64,000 nucleotides of DNA from Flavisphingomonas formosensis (lineage in GTDB: Bacteria > Pseudomonadota > Alphaproteobacteria > Sphingomonadales > Sphingomonadaceae): contig NZ_WRPK01000012.1 of the NCBI RefSeq assembly GCF_009755815.1, positions 62,001 to 126,000 of the forward strand, in the 5' to 3' direction. Position numbers and translations under genes: made by a program. The first letter of the stretch is position 1; every line of letters starts with the position of its first letter. The notes beneath the pieces are model-generated. The model was not told the origin of the DNA, did not search any database, and was given only the letters and a program-made list of their open reading frames with translations. Below, piece by piece: positions 8,870 through 17,075 of the stretch.

Positions 8870-9730
8870 ATGGCACAAAACGATATCCGGTGCCCGGAGG
8901 GCGCATTCCAAGACTGGACCATCCCGCAGGATTGGCAGAGCTATACCGCCGCCGAACATGCGATGTGGGACAGGCTGTTCGATCGCCAGGCGCGCATGCT
9001 GCCCGGACGCGTCGCGCCGGAGTTTCTCCAGGGGCTCGACGTGTTGCGCATGTCCAAGCCCGGAATCCCCGATTTCGAGGAGCTTTCGGATCGGCTGATG
9101 AAGGCCACTGGCTGGCAGGTCGTGGCGGTCCCGGGCCTGGTCCCGGACGATATATTCTTCGATCATCTCGCCAATCGGCGGTTCGTCGCGGGCCGCTTTA
9201 TCCGTACGCCGGAGCAGCTGGACTATCTGCAGGAGCCCGACGTCTTCCACGACGTGTTCGGCCATGTGCCCCTGCTCGCCAACCCGGTGTTCGCCGACTA
9301 TATGCAAGCCTATGGCGAAGGCGGACGACGCGCGGCCGGGCTGGGCGCGATCGAGCGGCTGTCGCGGCTTTATTGGTACACGGTCGAATTCGGGCTGATC
9401 CAAACGGACGAGGGCATGCGCATCTATGGCGCCGGCATCGCCTCCTCCCATGGTGAATCCGTTTTCGCACTGGACGATCCATCGCCCAATCGCATCGGTT
9501 TCGATCTCCAACGGTTGATGCGCACCCGTTACCGGATCGACGATTATCAGCAGAATTATTTCGTCATTGAGAGTTTCGAGCAGTTGCTCGCCCAGACGCT
9601 GGAAACGGATTTCGGGCCGATCTATGCGAATATGGCGGGCCAGCCCGATCTTGAGGTCGACGCGATCCTGCCAAGCGATAGGCTGTTCACCCGTGGCAGC
9701 CAAGCCTATGCGCGATCCAAAGCGACCTGA
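8870..9730 (+). CDS. phhA: Phenylalanine 4-monooxygenase
   Basis: A 286-residue monomeric bacterial phenylalanine hydroxylase, which converts L-phenylalanine to tyrosine using oxygen, tetrahydropterin and mononuclear iron. The iron ligands are visible: both histidines of HDVFGH (about residues 125-130) and the glutamate in the YWYTVEFGL segment (about 170). The length matches the bacterial catalytic-domain-only class, with no N-terminal regulatory ACT domain. It is divergent from an Lrp-like gene and followed after 175 bp by a strong terminator. No pterin-4a-carbinolamine dehydratase (phhB) is adjacent, so pterin recycling must be encoded elsewhere. Confidence 0.95.
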   Translation: MAQNDIRCPEGAFQDWTIPQDWQSYTAAEHAMWDRLFDRQARMLPGRVAPEFLQGLDVLRMSKPGIPDFEELSDRLMKATGWQVVAVPGLVPDDIFFDHLANRRFVAGRFIRTPEQLDYLQEPDVFHDVFGHVPLLANPVFADYMQAYGEGGRRAAGLGAIERLSRLYWYTVEFGLIQTDEGMRIYGAGIASSHGESVFALDDPSPNRIGFDLQRLMRTRYRIDDYQQNYFVIESFEQLLAQTLETDFGPIYANMAGQPDLEVDAILPSDRLFTRGSQAYARSKAT

Positions 9731-9779
9731 GGGACTGCAGCATCACGCCTAAGGATTGCTCAAAGACCACGGTGGATCG

Positions 9780-9942
9780 AACCGAATCGGTGCAGATTGG
9801 AGTCGCAGCGGCCGCCACCCCACGCTAATGCACTGCCACTCCCTTCAGTTCGGGGTGGTTTCTGCCCCGATCCGATGCACCGAGCATCCGGAGGTTGACC
9901 CGATTGGGAGGTCCAGCCTAGGCTGGGCCTCCTCTTTTTTAT
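9780..9942 (+). ncRNA. Candidate rod-shaped structured RNA (or structured phhA 3' UTR)
   Basis: No credible reading frame fills this stretch, but it folds on paper into one long nested rod. The pairs are AACC 9780-9783 with 9893-9896, TCGGTGCA 9787-9794 with 9876-9883, GATTGG 9795-9800 with 9867-9872 (one G-U), GCAG 9805-9808 with 9862-9865, CCACCCC 9815-9821 with 9852-9858, and ACTG 9832-9835 with 9846-9849. It ends in an intrinsic terminator at 9905-9942. The unbroken rod with internal bubbles resembles 6S-type RNAs in shape. The genomic context is not the usual zapA-fau context of 6S, and I do not recognise the sequence. It may equally be the processed 3' end of the phhA transcript. Confidence 0.4.
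9905..9942 (+). terminator. Rho-independent terminator after phhA / RNA candidate
   Basis: GGGAGG-t-CCAGCC, a two-base loop (ta), then GGCTGG-GCCTCC form a 12-bp stem, with the unpaired t at 9912 opposite no partner. It is followed by TCTTTTTTAT. The T-run is on the plus strand, so it ends transcription coming from phhA or from the structured RNA candidate. Confidence 0.85.
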
Positions 9943-10746
9943 AGGATCGATCACGGTATCACACGATAACCAAACGCATCGATCACAAACTCAACCCGGA
10001 AATATGGCAGCGCGAGCAGCCGCGTCCGTTCAGGAAACACTATTGCGGCGTGCCAGTTGCTCGGATTCTATCCCGCCGATTAGGACATTTCGGGGGCAGC
10101 CGTATGATCATCAATAGTATGCCAGTCCTCCGAAGATCCCCTCATGAGCTCTCTTCCCGCCGGAAGCGGGAATCGAGGCCACGCGTCTGAAAGCCGTGTT
10201 CACCACAAGCTTTTCCTGGGAGGCTCGATATGGCCGCAGTATCTCCGAAATCAGATGGTTTTGAGAATATATTAGAGCGATCCAATCTGACTGCTCGAGG
10301 AACCTCTTTAAAGAAGAGGATTCGCGTCTTTATCTTATATCGGATATAATTATCAACCCGCCGGGCCTCTCAACATTATATGAGCTTTGAGCGATTTGGT
10401 AGCGAGCCTCATACTGCCGGGGCATCGGGATGCACCTGATCCAACGATCTCGAAGCCGGAAGCTTAATGAAAACTTATGTACGGCTCCCGCGAAAATCTG
10501 GATCGCGCTCTGCTTCGGGCGCCTCATCTGTCGAAACCGACGCCAGATCCGCAGCGATGCCGCTGAATTTTTCTATACTCGCCCTTGGGCGAGCGGCTGG
10601 TCACTTCCGATAGAGATCAGGAGACATCGCGGCTACACCTTGCCATCCGAATTCTCACAAACATCGGTGCAACGATTGATCGACCAAGGGAACACGCATG
10701 GGACCGCCCCTGGTTCTCCCCCACAGGATATCCCATCATGGCAAAG
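9943..10746. other. Gene-poor stretch
   Basis: About 800 bp without a convincing gene. The open frames are short, with unnatural composition and no recognisable domain. It is somewhat richer in A+T than its surroundings. Small hairpins are visible, for example CCTCTT-TAAAG-AAGAGG at 10303-10319. I recognise no RNA gene or mobile-element remnant in it. Confidence 0.5.
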
Positions 10747-10774
10747 CCCGGGCCGCAATATTATGCGGCCCGGG
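10747..10774 (-). terminator. Hairpin after the mucR-like gene
   Basis: A perfect 11-bp stem, CCCGGGCCGCA paired with TGCGGCCCGGG around an ATATTA loop, lies 23 bp beyond the stop codon of the MucR-like gene. On the minus strand it is followed only by CTTTGCC, so the T-run is short. The stem itself is very stable. Confidence 0.7.
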
Positions 10775-10797
10775 ATGAAGACTTACCGAACGTTCGA

Positions 10798-11598
10798 TCA
10801 GGAAGCGGGGGCATCCGCCTTCTTGGCGCGCGGAGCGCGAGCGCCCTTCGCCGGCGCGGCTGCCGCAACGGCCGGAGCCTTCGACGCGGCAGCGGCTTTA
10901 GGAGCTTTTGGTGCAACCTCGGCCTTGGCAGCCTTCGATGCGGCAGCAGCCTTGGGCACTGCAGGCGCCTTTGCGTCAGCAGCAGCCTTGGGCGCAGCGG
11001 CAGGAGCTTTCGCTACGGCCTTCGCCGGCTTTGCAGCGACCTCGGCCTTCGGCTGCGCGACAGCTTTCGGAGCGGCCGCCGGCTTGCTCTTGGCGCGCGG
11101 AGCCTTGGCTTCGGTCTTGGGAGCCGCGGGGGCTGCCGGGGTTGCAACAGGCGCCGGAGCGGCAGCCGGGGCCGCCGGAACGGGCTTGCCGGCCTTAGGC
11201 TTGCGGCCGAGGCCGAGCCGCTCGGCAACCGCACGACGCTCTTCCGAATAGGCGCGAGCGACCATCGGATAATCGGCCTTCAGACCGAAACGTTCGCGAT
11301 ATTGAGCAGGCGTCAGGCCGTTGGCGGCAAGGTGACGCTTCAAGGTCTTATAGGGTTTACCGTCGATCAGCGAGAGAATGTGGCTCGGCGACGACAGGCT
11401 CTTGCGAACGGACACTGCCGGCTGAGCTGCAGGGACATCACCTTCCGACCCGCCCTCGGCTGACTTCTCGAGCGAGGAGATCGCAGCATGAGTTGAAGCG
11501 ATGAATGCCGGCACATCTTCAGGACGAAGATTGTTGTGAGCAACGTAGCTCGCCACTACTTCAATGGTCATCGTGACCAGATCATTTTCCTCTGCCAT
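10798..11598 (-). CDS. MucR/Ros family regulator with long Ala/Lys/Pro-rich tail
   Basis: A 266-residue protein. Residues 1-131 match the MucR/Ros family, with a conserved core KTLKRHL (84-90), YRERFGL and DYPMVARAYSEERR. Classical Ros/MucR proteins bind zinc through a CxxC pair just before this core; here the pair is replaced by SLID (76-79), so the finger probably folds without zinc, as in some known MucR homologues. Residues 132-266 are almost only Ala, Lys and Pro in AKAPA/PKAAA repeats, like a histone-H1 tail, roughly doubling the usual length of about 140. The start at 11598 follows GGAAAGG at a good distance; an upstream in-frame start at 11631 is less likely. MucR proteins bridge AT-rich DNA and control surface and cell-cycle genes. 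Confidence 0.85.
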   Translation of the reverse strand: MAEENDLVTMTIEVVASYVAHNNLRPEDVPAFIASTHAAISSLEKSAEGGSEGDVPAAQPAVSVRKSLSSPSHILSLIDGKPYKTLKRHLAANGLTPAQYRERFGLKADYPMVARAYSEERRAVAERLGLGRKPKAGKPVPAAPAAAPAPVATPAAPAAPKTEAKAPRAKSKPAAAPKAVAQPKAEVAAKPAKAVAKAPAAAPKAAADAKAPAVPKAAAASKAAKAEVAPKAPKAAAASKAPAVAAAAPAKGARAPRAKKADAPAS

Positions 11599-11942
11599 AA
11601 CTCGACCTTTCCGGAACAGCAGCACTTGCACATTAGCAAGATCAGCCCCCTATCCGTCTTTTTCGCTTACGTAAAGCCATGCATGACAATGGGGCGGTAC
11701 GGGAGCCGTCCTCCCGTCCGCTTTTTCGGTCCTCTTCGGGCCGTGGCTCGATCGATTTCGCGCCTCTCTGCCCTATCTCCAACTTTGCGGCAAAGTGACT
11801 TCGCCATGCCGAACAGCGTCGCTCAACTTGGAACAAAGCACGAATTCGTGTTCCGCGCGGAAGAGACCGGAGAAAGGATCAGCCGTCTACATGATCGATT
11901 GGATAGGCCTCCTGCCGCAGATCGATTTGCACCCGTTACGCA
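11599..11942. other. Intergenic region between mucR-like gene and enoyl-CoA hydratase
   Basis: 344 bp without a convincing gene; it should hold the mucR-like promoter. A hairpin ACGGGAG-CCGTC-CTCCCGT at 11699-11717, followed by CCGCTTTTT, looks like a plus-strand terminator although no plus-strand gene precedes it. Nothing else is recognised. Confidence 0.45.
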
Positions 11943-12761
11943 TCACATTCCCTCGAACCGCGGCACCCGTTTCGCAATAAAGGCTTCCGTCGCCTCCCGC
12001 GCATCGCGGGACATGCTGGTACGCGCATTGCCATAGGCTTCCATGCGGACGATCTCTTCCAAGGCCGCGGTTTCCGCGGCGTTGAGGTTACGTTTGATAT
12101 AGCCATAGGCAAGTGTTGGCCCATCGGCGAGACGGCGGGCAAAGGCCTGGGTTACAGTCTCCAGCTCCGCATCGGCCGCGACGCGATTGACGAGACCGAT
12201 GCGTTTCGCATCCACTGCATCGATGCGTTCGTCGAGCATGTAGAGTTCGCGTGCCATCGCCGGGCCGACCAGCTTGGTGACATAATAGCTTCCGCCAGGA
12301 TCGCCACATCGCCCGACGCCGGCGAAAGCCGTCTTGAACACCGCACCCTCGGCGGCGATGCGAAAGTCGCAGGCCGCCGCGAGGATCAGCCCGCTGCCGG
12401 CTGCCGCGCCGCGCACCATCGCGATCGTCGGCTTCGGCATGCTGTGCAGCAGGATCGCCGCCTCGGCATGCTCGATCAGCCGGCCGGCGACGCCTTCGAT
12501 ACTGTTCCAAACGGGACTGTCCGCCCATTTCGCCTCGATCGGATCCTCGCCATCGGTGAGCGCTCCGTCGCGAACGTCGAAGCCCGCGCAGAAACCGCGG
12601 CCGGCTCCGGTGAGGATGAGCGCGCGCACGCCGGGATCGCGCGCGGCATCGCGCAGCGCCGCGATCAGGCGATGGGTGAGCCCGATGGTGAGAGCGTTCA
12701 GCCGGTCGGGCCGGTCGAGCGTGATGGTGAGGACGCCATCATCCAGCGACTGGCGCAGCAT
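11943..12761 (-). CDS. Enoyl-CoA hydratase/isomerase family protein
   Basis: A 272-residue crotonase-fold protein. The oxyanion-hole segments are present: GRGFCAGFD near residue 55 and the VRGAAAGSGL stretch near 115. Crotonases hydrate, isomerise or cleave acyl-CoA thioesters in the cytoplasm. The ATG immediately follows the TAG stop of the upstream crotonase gene with no gap, so the two are translationally coupled. The pair is transcribed from the divergent region shared with the acyl-CoA dehydrogenase, which carries a TTCCG-N6-CGGAA palindrome. The substrate is unknown; a role in CoA-ester breakdown within the cluster is inferred from the neighbours. Confidence 0.88.
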   Translation of the reverse strand: MLRQSLDDGVLTITLDRPDRLNALTIGLTHRLIAALRDAARDPGVRALILTGAGRGFCAGFDVRDGALTDGEDPIEAKWADSPVWNSIEGVAGRLIEHAEAAILLHSMPKPTIAMVRGAAAGSGLILAAACDFRIAAEGAVFKTAFAGVGRCGDPGGSYYVTKLVGPAMARELYMLDERIDAVDAKRIGLVNRVAADAELETVTQAFARRLADGPTLAYGYIKRNLNAAETAALEEIVRMEAYGNARTSMSRDAREATEAFIAKRVPRFEGM

Positions 12762-13574
12762 CTATTGCTTGTCCTTCATACCCTGCAGCCCGGTCAGGAT
12801 CACCTGCCCGCTCTGCGCATAGGCGCTGGCATGGCCGAGCTGATGGATGTCGAAGCAGGCCTGCAGCGCCGCCTGCTGGCCCTGGATATCGAGAGTCTGG
12901 TTCACCGCGCGCTTGGCCATGGCAAGGGCATGGGGATGCATCTGCGCGATTTCACGCGCCAATTCCATCGCCGCGTCGACGAGGCCGTCGAGCGGCACGA
13001 CGCGATTGACCATGCCGAGAGCGCATGCAGTCTCCGCATCGATGCTGCGGCCGGTGAACAAGAGTTCCTTGGCCTTGCGGGCACCGAACTCCCAGGTATG
13101 GCCATGATATTCGACGCCGCCGATTCCCATCCGGATTACGGGATCGCTGAACTTGGCATTGTCCGCCGCGATGATCAGGTCACAAGGCCAGCAGAGCATG
13201 AGCCCGCCAGCGATGCAGGCACCCTGCACCGCCGCGATCGACGGCTTGGGGATGTCCCGCCATTTGCGGGAGAGGCCGAGATAATAACGCTGCTCCCAAT
13301 TGTGCAGGTTGAGCATGCCGGTATTGGGAATGTCGCCGAGTGTCTGCGCCATCGTGCGCGCATTGGTCTCGTCCTGGGTGAGATCGTGGCCGGCCGAAAA
13401 ATGCGGTCCATTCGCCTTGAGCAGGATCACACGCACCGTGCCATCCTGGGCTGCCTTGTCCCAGGCGGCATCGAGCTGCTCCAGGAAGTCCTGGTTCTGC
13501 GCGTTGCGCCGGTCAGGACGATTGAGCGTGATCAGCGCGATCGCATCCTGCACTTCATAGTCGATATAGCTCAT
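12762..13574 (-). CDS. Enoyl-CoA hydratase/isomerase family protein
   Basis: A 270-residue crotonase with GPHFSAGHDL (about residue 60) and QGACIAGGLM (about 115) forming the oxyanion hole. The ATG at 13574 is preferred over one four codons earlier (13586), because GGGAGAGG lies just before it. It is the first gene of a two-gene unit with the crotonase at 12761 and faces the fused acyl-CoA dehydrogenase across about 180 bp. Having two distinct crotonases in tandem is consistent with hydration plus a second reaction such as ring cleavage or isomerisation; the exact reaction is not deducible. Confidence 0.88.
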   Translation of the reverse strand: MSYIDYEVQDAIALITLNRPDRRNAQNQDFLEQLDAAWDKAAQDGTVRVILLKANGPHFSAGHDLTQDETNARTMAQTLGDIPNTGMLNLHNWEQRYYLGLSRKWRDIPKPSIAAVQGACIAGGLMLCWPCDLIIAADNAKFSDPVIRMGIGGVEYHGHTWEFGARKAKELLFTGRSIDAETACALGMVNRVVPLDGLVDAAMELAREIAQMHPHALAMAKRAVNQTLDIQGQQAALQACFDIHQLGHASAYAQSGQVILTGLQGMKDKQ

Positions 13575-13666
13575 TGCCTCTCCCATTCGCGCTCGTTCGG
13601 GCCCTTTGCCGCCTCATCCCGCGCACCGTATCAGAGCAAGACCGCCCCGCCATCGCCCATATGGCT

Positions 13667-13684
13667 CTTCCGGCTCTGCGGAAG
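13667..13684. promoter_or_regulatory. Cluster palindrome site 1: CTTCCG-N6-CGGAAG
   Basis: A perfect CTTCCG-GCTCTG-CGGAAG palindrome in the divergent region, 70 bp before the acyl-CoA dehydrogenase start and 92 bp before the crotonase start. It is one of eight such sites in the cluster from 11943 to 34619. Confidence 0.7.
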
Positions 13685-13754
13685 CTTTCTCACCGTGTTT
13701 GACCGCCACGGGACAGGCAGGCAGGCCCGCGAGACGACCAGCGGGAAGCAAGGA

Positions 13755-15941
13755 ATGAACCTCGATTTCAGTGATGAGCAGGAACTGCTCCGCCAGGAAC
13801 TGCGCAAGCTGCTTGCCGCCCATGCGACGCTTGCCGCCGTGCGCACTGCCCAGCCGGTCGGCTTCTGCCCCGCTTTGTGGGAGACGCTGACGGGTTTTGG
13901 CCTGCCGCTGCTGCGCGTGCCGGAGGCCGCGGGCGGCAGTGGACTGAGCCTGCTGGACGCGATCGTCGTGGCCGAGGAAAGCGGCCGGCACCTCGCTCCG
14001 GCGCCGGTGATCGAGACGCTGGTGGCGGCACGCGTGCTCGCCGGCATCGCAACCCCGGCCGCGGCCGCTTGGCTCGACAAGCTGCGGACGGGCGCTGCGA
14101 TCGTCACCCTCGCCCTGCCCGGCCCCGCGACACCGGCGGGCGCCATCGCCGACGCCGTGCTCGCGCTCGACGGCGAGGCCATCATCATCTCCGCCCGCAC
14201 GCCTGCGCGCAGGCCCGCGCGGCTCGCCATTTCGCCGATCGGCCCGACGGCGCATGCCGGCACCGAGGCGATCACTCTCGCGGCCGGAACCGACGCGCAT
14301 GCGCTGATGGCTGGCGCGATCGAGGAATGGAAACTACTCAACGCCGCAGCGGTCGCCGCGGCTGCGCGGCGTGCCGTCGAACTGGCGGCTGACTATGCGC
14401 GGGAACGCAAGCAGTTCGGTCAGCCGATCGGCGCTTTCCAGGCAATCGGCCATCCGCTTGCCGACTCGTTGACCGAGATAGAGGGTGCGACGTTGCTGAC
14501 GCGACGCGCCGCCTGGGCGATCGCGCGTGGACGCGGCGATGCCGCGGCCGGCGTCTCCCAATCCAGCTGGTGGGCGGCCGGCATCGCCCGGCGCGCGGCG
14601 CGGCGCGCTTTGCGCACCTTTGGCGGCTACGGCCTCTCCCTCGAATATGACATCCAGCTCTTCTTCCGCTGGATCAGCGCGCAGGCATTGCTCTTCGGCG
14701 ATCCCGAAGATGCCCTTGTCGAGATCGGCGACCGGCTCTGGCTGGCCCCTGCACAGCCCCTGCCACCGCCAGGCGCGATCGGCATGGAGTTCGGTTTCGG
14801 CGAAGCCGCGGACCGCTATGCTGAAGAGGTGCGCGCCTTCTTCCGCAGCCACATGACCGACGCGCTGCGTGCCATGGCCGATCCCTCCACCGACGGCCAC
14901 GATCCGGAATTTCATCGCGCGCTCGCCGCGGCGGGCCTCGCCTATCCAGACTGGCCGAACGAATGGGGCGGCAGCGAGCGCACGCCGTTCGAAGTCTCCG
15001 CGCTCGCGCATGTCTTCGAGGAGTTCCGCTGGACGCGCGTGCCGATCGGTATCACGGCGATGGGCGCGCGCATGGTGATGATGTTCGGCTCGCCCGAACT
15101 GCGTCAGGAAGTGCTGCCGCGTATCGGCGCGGGCGAAGCACTGTCCTGCCTCGGCTTCACCGAGCCGGAGGCCGGCTCCGACGTCTATTCGACCCGCACG
15201 CGTGCGCGCCGCGAAGGCGATCACTGGGTGATCGAAGGCCAGAAGATGTTCACCACCGGCGCGCACATCAGCGATTATGTGCTGCTGCTCACGCGCACCG
15301 ATCCGGAAGCCAGCAAGCATCGCGGCCTCACCCTGTTCTTCGTTCCGCTGAACCTGGAGGGCGTCGCCATCCAGCCGGTCCATACGCTACAGGACGAACG
15401 GACCAACATTACATTTTACGGCAATGTCATCGTGCCCGATCGCTATCGTCTCGGAGAGGTGAACGACGGCATTGGCGTGATGGCGGCCGCGATGAAGCAG
15501 GAACACAGCGGCGAGGGTTATCATATCTACCAGTGGAGCCTGCTCGATTCCGCAGTTCGCTGGGCGAAGGCCGTCGATCCGTCGGGCCGCCGCCCAATCG
15601 ACGATCCGGACGTGCGACGAAGGATCGCGGAGGTCGCCACCCACACGCTGATCGCCGATCTGCTCTGCCGGCGGGCCGTCTGGGCGGCCGCGGTCGGCAA
15701 GGCGGAACGCGCCTTCGGCCCGATGTCCAAGCTGTTCGCGACCGAGACCTATATGGCGGATGCGGAGATGCTGATGGAGGTCGCGGCGCCCTGGTCGCTG
15801 CTGGCCGAGGATGGTCCCCTCGCCGAGATCGAGCGGATGTTTCGCCAGTCGATCGCGCAGACCATTTACGGCGGCACCAGCGAGGTGCATCGCAGCGTGA
15901 TCGCGGAAACCGCCCTGCATCTGCCACGCGGTCGGCATTGA
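13755..15941 (+). CDS. Fused two-domain acyl-CoA dehydrogenase (FadE34-like layout)
   Basis: A 728-residue protein made of two acyl-CoA dehydrogenase domains. The first (about 1-345) starts with NLDFSDEQELLRQELRKLL and ends near FGGYGLSLEYDIQLFFRW. The second (about 350-728) has the GFTEPEAGSD FAD/substrate segment, GQKMFTTGA, and the C-terminal IYGGTSEVHRSVIAE motif. Fused alpha/beta ACADs of this size act in some organisms on steroid side chains or cyclic acyl-CoAs, oxidising acyl-CoA to enoyl-CoA with electrons passed to ETF. The reading frame stays open upstream to 12444, but homology begins only at the ATG at 13755, after GGGAAGCAAGGA. It is divergent from two crotonases and carries cluster site 1 in its promoter. 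Confidence 0.88.
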   Translation: MNLDFSDEQELLRQELRKLLAAHATLAAVRTAQPVGFCPALWETLTGFGLPLLRVPEAAGGSGLSLLDAIVVAEESGRHLAPAPVIETLVAARVLAGIATPAAAAWLDKLRTGAAIVTLALPGPATPAGAIADAVLALDGEAIIISARTPARRPARLAISPIGPTAHAGTEAITLAAGTDAHALMAGAIEEWKLLNAAAVAAAARRAVELAADYARERKQFGQPIGAFQAIGHPLADSLTEIEGATLLTRRAAWAIARGRGDAAAGVSQSSWWAAGIARRAARRALRTFGGYGLSLEYDIQLFFRWISAQALLFGDPEDALVEIGDRLWLAPAQPLPPPGAIGMEFGFGEAADRYAEEVRAFFRSHMTDALRAMADPSTDGHDPEFHRALAAAGLAYPDWPNEWGGSERTPFEVSALAHVFEEFRWTRVPIGITAMGARMVMMFGSPELRQEVLPRIGAGEALSCLGFTEPEAGSDVYSTRTRARREGDHWVIEGQKMFTTGAHISDYVLLLTRTDPEASKHRGLTLFFVPLNLEGVAIQPVHTLQDERTNITFYGNVIVPDRYRLGEVNDGIGVMAAAMKQEHSGEGYHIYQWSLLDSAVRWAKAVDPSGRRPIDDPDVRRRIAEVATHTLIADLLCRRAVWAAAVGKAERAFGPMSKLFATETYMADAEMLMEVAAPWSLLAEDGPLAEIERMFRQSIAQTIYGGTSEVHRSVIAETALHLPRGRH

Positions 15942-16274
15942 CCGGAAAAGGCCGGGGCGACGAGGCGTAGATCGGCGTCGTCAACGCCGCGCATGGAGAA
16001 ATTCTGAGCCGCCGCCTGTGCGGATAGCGCCCGGGATCAATGGCGCGCTTGGTCACTCCCTCGTCACGAGATCATGCGTCACGACCGCCTGCCCTATCGA
16101 CCCAGCGGACGGGTCGCGACCAAGCCTCGGTCTTCTCACAATAGGCCCGAACCAGTCGATTGCCATCGCAGACCGGTCGATTCCGTGCAGCCGGAAGCAC
16201 TCGGCGCGCGCCTTGACCCTTTCCTGCGCCGCTTCCATCCGTTCGCCAAAGTCGAGCAAGGATGGAGAGAGACC
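15942..16274. other. Intergenic region with one cluster palindrome
   Basis: 333 bp between the acyl-CoA dehydrogenase and the next plus-strand gene. I see no gene here. It contains cluster palindrome site 2 at 16180-16197 and presumably the promoter of the gene starting at 16275. Confidence 0.5.
16180..16197. promoter_or_regulatory. Cluster palindrome site 2: ATTCCG-N6-CGGAAG
   Basis: ATTCCG-TGCAGC-CGGAAG, 77 bp before the TTG start at 16275. The TTCCG-N6-CGGAA core is exact. Confidence 0.65.
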
Positions 16275-17075
16275 TTGAACGCCAGCGAACAGCGTTACAG
16301 CCGGCCCGACGTGCCGCGCCACGACCGGCCGGTCCGCGTCGGATCCCTGCTCTTCACCGTCGTACAACCGCGCCCGGGACATGAAGTCGCGTTCAACCGC
16401 TGGTATGAGCGTGACCATTTCTATGCTGGATGTATGATCGGCGCACATCAATTCGCCGGTTCACGTTACGTCGCCACGCGCGACTGCAAGGCGCTACGCT
16501 ACGGCACCGACAATCCCGGCGACATCGATCGGTCGCGTGGATCCTATCTGGCCGTCTATTGGGTGCTGGACGGCGCCCATGACGATTGGAACCGCTGGGC
16601 GGTCGATCAGGTGAACCGCCTCCACGCCGATGCGCGGATGTTCGCCGAGCGCGACCATGTCCATACCGGACTCTACAATTATGCTGCCGAATTTAATGAG
16701 CCCGGCAGCACCATGCCGATCGAGCTGGCGCTCGATCGTCATTATGGCGGCGTCGTCGCCGCCCTCGGCCAGCTCGCGCCTGGCATCACCACGGCGGACG
16801 TGCGTGCCTTCCATGCCGGCCGCGAATGCCCGGCGGACGTGATGTTGCTCGCCGATCCGATCCCGATGCTGGCCGATCGGCCGGCCGACGTGCCGACGAG
16901 CGAAGGCACCCATGTTCTGCAACTCTATTTCTCGATCGAGGATCCGCGCAGCGTCTGGGATCGCTACAGGGGCTTGGGAACCGATTTCGCCGCCGCCGGT
17001 CTCGGTGCGATCAGCTTCGCCTCGCCCTTCCTCTCGACCATTCCCGGTACCGACATTTATACGGATCAGCTGTGA
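16275..17075 (+). CDS. Uncharacterised protein, possibly a dimeric alpha/beta-barrel (EthD-like) protein
   Basis: 266 residues. The open frame reaches back to 16074, but recognisable protein begins around VGSLLFTVVQP. I chose the TTG at 16275 because GGAGAGAG lies just before it and no ATG fits. The N-terminal part (PGHEVAFNRWYERDHFYAG) resembles EthD/Dabb-type ferredoxin-like folds, and a second similar strand-helix pattern (THVLQLYFSIEDP) is seen near residue 220, suggesting two such domains. The function is not recognised. The SDR gene overlaps its stop codon by 4 bp (GTGA), so the two proteins are probably made together within the catabolic regulon. Confidence 0.7.
   Translation: MNASEQRYSRPDVPRHDRPVRVGSLLFTVVQPRPGHEVAFNRWYERDHFYAGCMIGAHQFAGSRYVATRDCKALRYGTDNPGDIDRSRGSYLAVYWVLDGAHDDWNRWAVDQVNRLHADARMFAERDHVHTGLYNYAAEFNEPGSTMPIELALDRHYGGVVAALGQLAPGITTADVRAFHAGRECPADVMLLADPIPMLADRPADVPTSEGTHVLQLYFSIEDPRSVWDRYRGLGTDFAAAGLGAISFASPFLSTIPGTDIYTDQL

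Noticed and set aside
9780-9942. Assignment of the structured RNA as bona fide 6S RNA (ssrS)
   Set aside because: The rod shape fits, but the sequence is not recognised and the usual zapA/fau context is missing, so only a generic RNA candidate is reported.
11536-12036. Open frame of 166 codons on the plus strand between mucR-like and crotonase genes
   Set aside because: It overlaps both neighbours antisense, has no ribosome-binding site and its translation has no recognisable pattern.
12444-13754. Upstream extension of the acyl-CoA dehydrogenase frame to 1165 residues
   Set aside because: The extension runs antisense to the two crotonase genes and has no domain; homology begins at the ATG at 13755.
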